From Blastomussa wellsi (Eukaryota; Cnidaria; Anthozoa; Scleractinia; Plerogyridae), in NCBI GenBank assembly GCA_947652115.1, contig OX393563.1, positions 9,889,943 to 9,953,942 of the forward strand: DNA of 64,000 bases, in the 5' to 3' direction. The notes under the pieces were generated by a model, which was not told the DNA's origin, searched no databases, and saw nothing but the letters and a program-made list of their open reading frames with translations. The translations under genes and the position numbers were made by a program. This document shows, in pieces, positions 45,085 to 57,000 of the stretch (its first letter is position 1; every line of letters begins with the position of its first letter).

Positions 45085-48000
45085 TCAAGTGCACACAGGC
45101 GGGGTATCCCTGCGACTCAGAATCGGTCCAGCGCTCTCCGTGAAACGATGTTTGATAGAAAACGGAAGCCACTCGTCTGTTGCCTATGAAGAAAAAATGT
45201 TTTATTTTTAACATCGAAAAACACGGCGACTTAAAATATTGTGATATAACACCTTAAACGGCATTTAAATAAAGTCGTCAAGTTCTTACTAACCTCTTCC
45301 CTTTGCCGTTGCCACAACGACAGAGCTCCTTCTTCGCTAAATGAGCCAGCGCAGCTGAGGATCAGCGGATCTTCCTCTCTGCGATAAATAAACGAATACA
45401 AATCAAATATATAATGTTTTGACGTTCCACGTTCGAATTGAACCCTCGTTGTTAGGGGCGCCAGTTACGCGTGCTTTTCTTATTGAAGAATATTTTTAAC
45501 TGTGGACGGAATATCTTTTGTTAAAGAACCTGCAATTTGACGAAAGTACATGCGTCAAAAGATGCCACAGAACGTTTGCGTTTTAAACTTTCTACCAAAC
45601 GGCCCATTTACTTCAGCTAATTTCTCATTGGAAGTAAATAAAGCACAATGCCCCTTGAAAGTGTCATGCAGATGGCGCCTTTGAACTGCCGACTGAGTTA
45701 TGCTCGCCCTACCCACACTACTCACCTGAGTAACAGTAGGCATCGAATCGCTTCTTCATTGATGCGATAATGGACCCTCAGTCGCAATCCAAACCTGTAA
45801 TCATTGTGGTACATGCTGTCCTGTTTTCGTTGTTCCTCGGTAGCTCCTTGTTCCTCAGTTTTGGTTTCCTTCACACTCGCCGTCTCCTGATTGTTTCCAG
45901 TACCTGAAGACGCTTCAAAAGCTCCACTCGATTCACCTTGAACATGTTCATTTAAACTGCCGCTAGTTGTAGCTGCGGTTTCGGGTAATGTAGCATCCTT
46001 AGTCTCTGGTGAAGAAATGATGTCCAGGTCTGACGTGGAATCCGCCGCACAAAGCGTTGAATCTTGTGAAGGTGTCTTTTCCACTGTTTCTGACGTTGTT
46101 TGTAGTTTTTTGGTGGAACTCTCTACTGAATTTTCTTCCTTATCTAAACGGGGAATATAAATACGTCAGTGAATAATTTTAACTAGAAATGTACGTGCCT
46201 GCGTGACTGGGTCTCTTTCGTTCTCCTCTGAGATAACGGTGTCTCACAGTGTCCGTTTCAACTAAAGCTAAGTGTTACATATCGCAATAGACCCCAAAGG
46301 ACTGGCACTAATATGTAAATTATTCACCTGCACTTAATATGCACATCGGCACTTGGCACTTGGCACTTCGCACATGGACAACGGTTCGTACAGACATCGT
46401 TGTAAAGCAAGCAAGGATTAAAGATAAACAAGATTGAATCCGACTCTTTATTACATGGTGGCAGCGAAATATGGCAGCAGCTACGTCCTTCGCCTCACCT
46501 CAAATGAACTGGGACGCTCCGGACGTAATATCTGCGTTTGGACGATTCAAACAGAAATGTCAGCTCATGTTTACAAGCGTGCTCAAAGACGCCGACGACG
46601 AAGAGAAAGTGAGCTACATTCTACTCTGGTCAGGAGAAAAAGGGCTGGATATGTACAACAGCTGGACTTTTGCGAAACAAGAAAACAAGAAAAAACCCGA
46701 AATCATCTTCGCGAAGTTCGAGAATCAATTGGAACCGAAAACAAGCCATCGAATTCACAGATACAAACTACAAGAAATGCGACAACAATCGAGCGAGCCC
46801 GTCGATGATTTCATCTCAAGAATCAAAAACCTAGCAGCAAGATGTCAATTTCGAGATACCATCGAAGTCGAAGACAGAGTGCTAGACCAGCTCATCTATG
46901 GATCAAGAAACCCCGACGTTCAAAAAGCTCTCATAAGCCGAGACAAAACGCTAATCCTCGCAGCCGCAATCGATATAGCACGCAGCCACGAGGCCACAAG
47001 CAAACACATGAAAACGCTGGTTGAACACACTAAAACGTCTGAAGAAGACAAGAGCATCTACGCGATTCAGAGAGAACAACAAAGGGAATTCTGTAACAAC
47101 TGTGGCAAACAACACCCGAAACATCCGCGAAATAAATGTCCAGCCTACGGCACAACATGCTTAAAATGTGGAAAAGCTAATCATTGGAAATCTGTTTGCA
47201 GATCCAGCAAACGAAAACAAGACACTCAAGAAACCAAGCCGACCTTCAAGAAATCCATCCACGCTATCGAAGATGATTCCCATGACAATGATGATGAAAT
47301 TCTTACAATCAGTACCATTGAAATAAATGCCATGGAAGGTGTTTCCGACGACACGCGCGATGAAGCCTTCGCAACACTTGAGATATGTCAGCCTGAAAGA
47401 AAGCGAAAAATTAACCTCCAATGCAAGGTAGACACAGGAGCACAAAGCAACGTATTACCCGTCAGATTGCTTCGCATAATTGCTCCAGAGAAGTTTGACG
47501 CCAAGGGTAACCCTAAACCCGAAGCCCTGGAAAAGAACGAAACCATCCTTTCAGCATACGGGGGCTCCATAATCAAGCAGCTTGGCACCATTGATATACC
47601 CTGTAACTACAAAGACAAGAAGGTCAATTGCAGGTTTTACGTTACGGACACCACTGGGCCAGCTATTCTCGGCTTAAGAGCCTGTACAGCACTGAAACTA
47701 GTCTCGCTACATTGCGTTCTCAAAACAAGCCAATCGACCCAAACTGGATCAACCACCAGCCCCAATGGCCCAGATCAACAATCGAAGTACATTGAAAGCC
47801 AAGTACCACTAACAGGACGCCCTCCAATAAGAAACAAGCAGGAACTGATGGAAATGTACCCTGAATGTTTCAATGGCACCGTCGGATGTTTTGAAGATTA
47901 CGTGTACCATATCACACTCGACCCCGAAGTACCACCAGTGGTCCACGCCCCCCGGAAAGTGCCAATTGAACTAAAGGAGAAATTAAAAGCTGAACTGGAA

Positions 48001-51000
48001 GAAATGGAGTGCAAAGGTATAATCGCGAAAGTCACACAGCCAACAGACTGGGTGAACTCATTAGTTATCAGAGAGAAAGGAAATGGGCGACTTCGATTAT
48101 GCCTCGATCCCAAAGACCTGAACAAAGCCATTAAAAGAGAACACCATCCGATCCCCACCTTGGAGGAAATCACACCTAACTTAACGGGAGCGAATTTGTT
48201 CAGCAAGCTTGATGCTCGCAATGGTTACTGGAATGTTAAACTGGATGACGAATCCTCGTACTTAACAACCTTCAATACACCATTGGGCCGATTCCGGTTC
48301 CTTAGAATGCCATTTGGCCTACGCATGAGTCAAGACATCTTCCAATTCAAGATTGATGAAACATACCGTGATTGTCAAGGTGCCATCGGCATAGCAGACG
48401 ACATCACCGTATACGGAAAGAATGACAAAGAGCATGACCTGCACCTACATGAAACCATGGAACGCACCAGGAAAGCCGGCATCAAGCTCAATGACGAAAA
48501 GTGCGTTATCAAGACAAAAGAATGCAACTTCTTTGGCATGCTTTACACACCAGATGGGGTTAAGCCCAGCCCAGACAAAATCAAAGCCATCGAACAGCTG
48601 GAACCACCCAAAGACAAAAAAGAGCTACACACCTTCTTGGGGATGGCAACCTATATGAGCTCGTTTATCCCAAAGTTAGCTGATCACACTGCGCCTTTAA
48701 GAGACCTCCTTAAGGAGAACGTTGACTTTGTATGGAATCCATCACACTCGAGAGCCTTTGAAAAAGTGAAGTCATTGATATGTTCTGCAACCACCTTGGC
48801 GTACTATGACAGAAAGGAACCAGTTGTTCTCCACGTTGATGCATCAATTAAGGGCCTGGGTGCAGCCTTATTCCAGAACAACAGACCGATAGCATTTGCA
48901 TCAAAAGCACTGACACCCGCCGAGACCCGCTATGCCAACATCGAACGAGAACTGTTAGCAGTAGTCTACGGATGTGAAAAATTCCACTCCTACCTCTATG
49001 GAAGATCATTTGTGGTGAAAAGTGACCATCGCCCCCTAGAGCAAATCCACAAGAAGAATCTCATGCAAGCACCTCCACGCCTTCAAAGAATGCTGTTGCG
49101 TCTACAGCCTTATGACTGCGTCATCAAATACACCCCTGGAAGAGAAATGGTCACAGCCGACGCCCTATCACGTCTCTCACCAATGGATAAATTTGAAGTA
49201 CCAGAAATGAATGTAAAAGTTCATCACCTAATCAGAATCACCCCAGCTAAAATGCAAGAGTTCAAAGAGGAGACTGCAAAAGATGAAACCCTGCAGCTGT
49301 TATCCCGCCAAGTGACACAAGGCTGGCCAGACAGTGTGAAGAAAGTTGATCCCACAATAAATCCATACTGGGCGTTGCGAGATGACATCTCGGTAGAAGA
49401 TGGATTAGTGCTTCTTGGAAGCCGAGTGATAGTTCCAGAATCCCTGAGAGGCAACATTCTTCAGCAAATCCATGGAGGACATCTCGGGATAGAAAAATGC
49501 AAGCTGCGAGCCAAATCGTGTGTTTATTGGCCAAACATTTACAATGAAATCGAAAACCTGGTCACCTCATGCAGTGTATGCCAGAAGTACCACAACTCCC
49601 AGCAGAAAGAACCTATGATATCGTCAGAGATCCCCTCAAGACCATGGCAAATTGTGAGCGCAGATCTGTTCTACGTTCAACAGTCGTGGTTTCTTCTAGT
49701 CGTCGACTACTATTCCAAATTCCCGTTCGTCAGGAAGCTCCACAACCTCACAGCTAGAGCCGTTGCTAAGGAGATGAAAACGCTGTTCGCAGAGAATGGA
49801 ATTCCAAGAACATTACAATGCGATAATGGTACCCAATTTACTTCCGCAGAGTTCAAACAACTGGCAGACCAATACGGCTTTGAGATTGTGACATCTTCCC
49901 CCCACTATCCACGTGGCCATGGATTTGTCGAACGGCAAGTCCAAACAGTTAAGAAGACCATTCTCAAATGCAAAGAAGCCAATGAAGACATAGATCTGGC
50001 CCTGCTAGCACTACGAACAACGCCACTAAGCTCAACTGTAGCGTCGCCAGCTGAACTCTTGAACAGTCGAATGTTCAAATCTACACTCCCAGGAAAGATT
50101 TACCCGGCAAAAGACCAAGAAGAATTCAGGGAGTGGCTTAAGGCGAAACAGGACACCCAAAGCCGCTATTACAACAGGCACACCAAAGAACTTCCTGAAC
50201 TACACAAAGGTCAAGCCATTTATCTACAAGACCCCGTGAGAAAAACATGGAACCCAGCCCGAGTTATAGATCAAGGAGAAATACCTCGTTCATATATTGT
50301 CGAAACGGAAACCGGAGCGCAACTCCAAAGAAACAGGATTCACCTCAGACCAAACAACGGGTCCATCAACCCAACAAACAACTCGTCAAACAGGACCCCA
50401 CAAGGGAACACAACCACACCCAGAGTCCAAACGCCTCCCAACATTGATGTACAAAGCCCTGCCTCAGTAGAATCGGAACAGGGTCCAAGGAAATCTCGCT
50501 CAGGCCGTGAAATCCGACCACCGGAAAGACTTAACTTGTGACTGCTATCTAATTAGACACTTGTGAGATATACGAATGGAAAACAGCCAATTGTGCCTCA
50601 TTGATCGTTGTTTATACATGTCTATAGATAAGATGTTCAAGACCTGAATTGAGATCAGAATGACTATTTATTTATTTATTTATTTTTTTTAATATAAACA
50701 TTGCTTAACAGAAGGGGATGTTACATATCGCAATAGACCCCAAAGGACTGGCACTAATATGTAAATTATTCACCTGCACTTAATATGCACATCGGCACTT
50801 GGCACTTGGCACTTCGCACATGGACAACGGTTCGTACAGACATCGTTGTAAAGCAAGCAAGGATTAAAGATAAACAAGATTGAATCCGACTCTTTATTAC
50901 ACTAAGCTTTGGCCACAAGTACGAAAACAGGTTTAACCGGAAAGAAAACATGTTTTCACCTTTATGTTCGGTAACCATAACGTAAGCTTCATTGTCGTAC

Positions 51001-54000
51001 ACATCGTTTCTAATGATGTCGAATATCAGAACCTGTCCGTTACCAAGCCCTACCCACAATTCCTCGCCCACTGCCATTACTGTGGTGACACGTGACTCGC
51101 TGAATGCGATGACCTCGAGGCAAGAAACAACAAAAGATCAAACATATCATCCAAAGAATGAAGAAGTTGAAAATTTAAGAATAATTGTCCTACCCTTGAG
51201 TCGGAGCTGATGTCAAGGCTTGTGACATCATCAACCTTGAGAAGCACGTCAAAAGTCACGTGATCCAAAAGCAGAACGCAAGATGACCTGGCAACAAACT
51301 GAAGCATTACTAAGAAAGTGCAAGTAAAACTAACCGTTTATTGTAGCAACACACACGATGACCACTTTGAAGGTAAACTTTCCAACAATTGAGAAGAATG
51401 CTGAATAATATTAAATCTAAATCATCGAAATCACAGGTCAAGTCCTGGGCATGCCAAAAAGAATCACCGTCCGCAGTCCGGGAAAACCCTAACAAAACTA
51501 GCACTGGTGCCCAGGGAGCTTCTGATTCATGGAGTGTCCGATCCGACCAAAGTTTTTTGAAAATCCTATGTCCCCAGAGTCCTTCGTCCCTAATTCCAAG
51601 GCCCTGCCGGCTAAGAGAAACGAAAAGGGCTATGGGGACGAGAATGTATCACGGAGTTACCGCAGCAAATGTAAGACCATCTAGGCACCCTCTCCCGCCT
51701 TGGGAAAAACTGCGCCCTCGGTCTTGAACACAGCTCATTTATTTAAACCATAAACAAAAATAAAGCAAAACTAATCATCGTAACAATGCAATGCAAGCGA
51801 CGACAGAACATAACTTCTTACCCTCTCACAGTGCACCACACGCCATTTTTACCGTGTGTTAACTTGGAAACCTGGTGACGACGAGAGTTTGATACAAGCA
51901 AGGAACCAAGCTCAACAAGGGAACTGGTAGAAAGTAAACAGCACAAGATTAATATTCAGTTTTCAATCACAGGCTCTGAATATCAATTCTCCTTGCTAAA
52001 TGCTATACATTCTTCATAATGTAAGTTCTGAGAATTCAGAATATCAACACAAACGACAAACGCCAGATTGCTGTTCTTTCTAGCCTGAAGGCTCTCGGTC
52101 ACTTGAGAGCAAAGGCCGGCGAACGCTTGACTACTTCAAATCGTTCTTTTCTCTAAGGGTCGGAGGAGCGGGCGAACACATTAACAAGGCGATCTGGACG
52201 AGAAGGGAGACGAAAAAAAACCGACTTGAACTCTTTTGCATTTTTTTGGGATACGTCCGTCAGCCCAGCAACGGAGAAGCTGATAAAGTTGTGCGCGCGG
52301 AATGGCCGCATAGACTTTTATGCAGCAGATCAACTGCCAATCCCTCCTCGCGCGTCTTAAACCTTTACTGCACTCCCTTTCTGAATTTCAAGAACCTCAT
52401 ACTTTCTTCCTTGGCTCACTTCGCTCGCCCTCGCCCGCCTTTTACTATCGCTCGAATCTTCAAAGCAATGTGTATTACCATGAAGTATATGCCGCTTAAA
52501 AATCATTGCTAGTTTGGAATTACCATCTACTGACTCCAAACAAAGGAGTAAAGTCGAGATCGAGAGGAATGAAACAAAAAAATCAAATTATTCGCCATTT
52601 TCTAAACGAGCAGGCGACTGGGTACAAATATTTAAAATAGACTGAAACGAAAAATTGAGCCTAAAAGGTGAAAGATCATCCAAAATAATGTAAGAAGACC
52701 AAATTTCAGCGTTTTAAGGTTTCTGAGAAAATAGGATGTTAAGACCGTACTGCAATTGATTTCTATGAAATTTGGCCACAGTTTTCCAGGACTCTGGAAA
52801 TCAAAAGCACGCCGAGAATTTCAGTCAAACTATTTTTTAGTCAAACTTGACAAATCACAGAAGGTGACCAACTGGAATAAGAAAATAAGCGCGAAACCAT
52901 TCAAATGAAAATGTGTTTTTCCTGCATCTTCATTCTAATACAAAACGAGCTCATTTCCATATGACTAGTTTCGCACTTAGACTCGTTTTGAAACTGAGAG
53001 AAAAGGGAACTCGGAAATAGCCGGATGCTTCGGATTAATGTTGTCCCAATTGGTACATTTTGTTATTCACTTTATCTAGGACTACGTAAAAAAATTTGTG
53101 CAACTAACGTAATCTTTGTCAATACTACAGAAAAATTTAAAATTTTCAGTTACAATATAGGATTAATCTAAGGAATTTAATTTTCATAAATCAAACTAGC
53201 AAATGAATGTCCAGATTAAATCGCGTGCGTATACATGGCGTTGAAAACAGTAGTTGTTTGATAATCTGACGTCAAATAATCTTCTGTAAAATGCGATTGT
53301 GAAATTTCCCAGTTTGCAAACTACGATATATATTAAGCAACACGATCTAAGCGATTAAACTTTAATGCTGTGGATGCGATGGGAAGTTCTCAATATATTT
53401 GACGTGCTATTTATCTATCACACCAAGTGAAAAATCGCCGAAATTTATACACAAAATTTATCACTTTACAAGCACGTCAGCAAAATTATCAAGCACGTCA
53501 GTTAACAATAGTTTGTGGGCGTTCTTGTTTTCCGGTGGGGGGTTCATGTTTGGATTGGTGGGATGTCACGATAATCGACACAAAGTGAAACCAGAAAAAA
53601 AGAAACCATTACTGCATCAAATAAGCGAACACAAACTAATGCACAGCTCGTCTTTGTTTTCAAAACACGGATAATTCGATTAGCTTTATTTCAATAATTG
53701 CATTATCTTTTCAATAGCTAGCACTACGAAAACAGCTGCATTCAAACACTCCAAATTAACGGTGAACAAATATCACTGAATTGAATAATCCAAAACGATA
53801 ATAATAGATGGAACTTGCAGGGACAACAATAAATACATTGCGATGATTGATGACACAAGTAAACAAACAAACAACGAAGAAGAAAAATGTGGAAATTTTA
53901 AGATAATCGCTAAATAAACTAAAAGTGCACATCTCTGATGGATCGCACGAGACTTCAATACTTTTAGTTTATCTTCCAAAAATTGTACTTTCATTAGTGG

Positions 54001-57000
54001 TAAACGAAAACAACCGACAACAATCAATCAAAATGTGAAATACTTTGAAAACAATTGTCAATAATTTAAAGGACGTATGTTGGTATCACGATAAATACAT
54101 GCCCACTAAAAACAGACTTTTCAGATAGATAATGGCAAGATTTTAAACGTGTTCGAGCTATTGCGAGATATTTCCTACCAAGGTAAGTTGAATCGTACTG
54201 AAGCATTTCGAGCTCTAGAAAACACAATGATGTCAACTTGACTAGTGCACAATGTGCGAGCCAGCGAGGCATGCGAGGCAAGCGAGGCAAACATGCGAGG
54301 CATGCGAATTATGCGAGGCAAACATGCGAGGCATGCGGATTATGCGAGGCAGACATGCGAGGCATGCGGATTATGCGAGGCAGACATGTGAGTCACCAGA
54401 AACACGCGAGGCAAGCGGAAACACGTGAGACACAAATAAGTCGTTCCCAGTATTTCTTCCCGTCCCTTCTCTTTTGTTCGTGCGCGTGGTGTAGGCCATC
54501 TTGATAATAAGGAAGAGATTTTTATCTGCTATCTGCCTTAATCGTTGCCATCCTTTTCTAAAAGAACGTATTTTTATTATATTATGCTCAATACATCTCT
54601 TGACAACCGTTTCGATATTAAAGATATTTGTGACTTCTATTTTGAATGCATTTGCATTCATGCATCCGCCAGTGGACAAAAACCGTTGCTTCTATCGCTG
54701 TTTAGCGAAGTCCTTGGACATGACAGAGGACCATGTGGTGCAAATGCTTGAATCGTTCATGATTTCCAACCAAGTTATTTCCTGTTTTAACAAGGTACGA
54801 ATCTGTCCACAATAATTTAGTAAATTGTACGCTATCAGAACAAGTAATACGGAATGTGCGCAACGAAAAGAATGCATTCATCTTTGGTAGGTCACGTGAC
54901 CAGAATTAAAAAAGCCCTATAAACTCATGCAACTTACATCTGGAGAAGCCAAATCTATGGCATGGCTTTTTCGGAATTTGAGTTACTTAACAAGCTATGA
55001 CGTCATTAAGTTATTGTGACGTCATAGCTTCGTGATCTGATCACGTGGCTTACCAAATATGGTTATGACTACGGGAAGGCAAACTCTAATAGAACAAACA
55101 AGCCCAAAAACTAAACCCAGGGTACTAGTGGATTCCCAGATATGACGGTTGGAAGTCACGATAGTTAAGGTCTACTCCCTTAACTACAAAATGGATGCGA
55201 CCGATGACTTCTAACCTTCTAACCTTCTTAGGCTTATTTATTTAATTTTTTTTTTGCCTCGCATGCCTCGCATGCCTCGCATGCCTCGCATGTCTGCCTC
55301 GCATGCCTCGCTTGCCTCGCATGCCTCGCTGGCTCGCATATTGTACACGCTCACTAGCGGCCGACAGTTTATGAATTAAGGTTACGATTTTTTAAGCTAG
55401 CTTGTTATTTATAAAAAAAACTTAATGTACTCTTGTCGCTGAGGGGTGCTTAAAGTTGTTTATTATTTCGTGGTCAGTTTAGTTCGAGGTAAAATTCGCA
55501 CGAGATCATGTTCAATATTTCGGAAAATATAAAACAACGAAACGAGATTTTGCAAAAAAATAGCTGTTTAATGCGGGTCAAATTTTGACGCGGAAAACAA
55601 CAACTAGTTTTGTGAAAAAGAATGCACAATTCCATGTATAATGATGACTACAGTTAGTAAATGATAAAGTGTTTGAATCATAACTAACAAGACAAACAAA
55701 ACGTTCAATAAACCTCACGTGCTGTTGGCAAAGAGATAACTGCGTCAGTACTGGCTTGCCGGGTTATCACGGAATTTGAATGCAATACCCTCCTGCGAAA
55801 CTTTGGCGAATTGCTAAAATACTGCACTGAAACAATTTAAGACGGAATCCATCAGGAAGTTGAGTAATATTTATTTAAGTTGGACAAAAATCGAGTACCA
55901 GAATAATTTAAATCATATTGCGTTATTTTTTACCCTTAATAAAAGGTAAAGATGTAAGTAATTATCCGCGATAACACCGACAACAATTTCTTATCAGAGC
56001 CCGAGAAAATGAATTTTAAAGATCACAAACTGTAGGCACAATCTAACGTGTAGCCATTTTGTAAAATCGTCTTTAAGCGATTCAGTGGAATTATAGTGGA
56101 ACTTCGGAATTTGTTTTCGATGTTTGGTGTTGTTAGAAAAGATTTCTTTTGACAAGATATTTGAAGCAGTTACTCAAAAGTTTGCAAAAAGGTGTAAATT
56201 ATTTTGGTACAACAATTTCTTATCAGAGACCGAGAAAATGAATTTCAAAGCTCGTAAGCTATAGGAAAAATCTCACATCTTTTAAGCGATTCAGTGGAAT
56301 TCAGTGGAACTTCGAAATTTATTTGTTTGGTGTTGTTAGAGAAGATTTCTCTTGATAATATATTTGAAGTAGTAACACAAAAGCTTGCAATAAGGTGTAA
56401 ATCATTTTGGTACATAATTTTGTCCAATGAATGCTCGAAGTCCCAACGGATTCCGTCTTAATCCGTAAGTGACTCACTAGAAAGTTCTCCAACCATCGAC
56501 GTTTCGGCAGTTACCCTTTTTTCGATATTATTTTTAAAAGGAAAAGCAGACAACAAAGAGGGAGAAATGCAACGGAACCATCGTAAGCGTACGGGCGAGG
56601 GCGATGCTTGGAGGTCAAAACCCCGTTATGGCCCCATTTATATGGTCTCGGGTACCCGAGGCAACCCTCCACCCGAGTTACCCTGGGCGAGCTAACTTTT
56701 CACTAAAATGTTGAAAAATTCTACCAACCGTTTATATGATCCAACCCGAGTTGTCTCGGGGGGCGAGACAACTCGGGTGGGCGAGTTGTCTCGTCTCGGC
56801 AGGTAGAGTTAACCATGGGAGGCGGGACAACTTTTTCTCATATAAACACTCTGGCTCGCGATCGCCTACCCGGGACAACTCTTAACGTGCCGAGTGTCAC
56901 GTACAGTCCGGATTTCAGGTTTTTTAAGCAAAAAATTGCACTTAAGAAATATAATTTAACCTAGCAAGGCCTCCAGTGATCGAATAAACGAAAGAAATTC

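Larger units (their letters stand above)
46273..50901 (+). mobile_element. Complete Ty3/Gypsy LTR retrotransposon
   Basis: This is a 4629-bp element with 183-bp LTRs (46273-46455 and 50719-50901) starting TGTTACA and ending TTATTACA; read by eye they are identical. It is flanked on both sides by the 5-bp target duplication CTAAG (46268-46272 and 50902-50906). A primer-binding site starts directly after the 5' LTR (TGGTGGCAGCG), and a purine tract (agaagggga) precedes the 3' LTR. One uninterrupted Gag-Pol frame fills the interior. It sits in an intron of the minus-strand propeller gene, so it is antisense to that gene. Identical LTRs and the intact frame indicate a very young, possibly active copy. 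Confidence 0.95.

Noticed and set aside
51389..51727. 112-codon plus-strand frame in an intron
   Set aside because: It has no recognisable domain and lies antisense in the propeller gene. It is kept as unexplained sequence, not a gene.
54246..54432. Regular short repeats that could suggest a CRISPR array
   Set aside because: Repeats are 9 bp without unique spacers of constant length, the sequence is animal nuclear DNA, and an inverted copy closes the element at 55255-55348.
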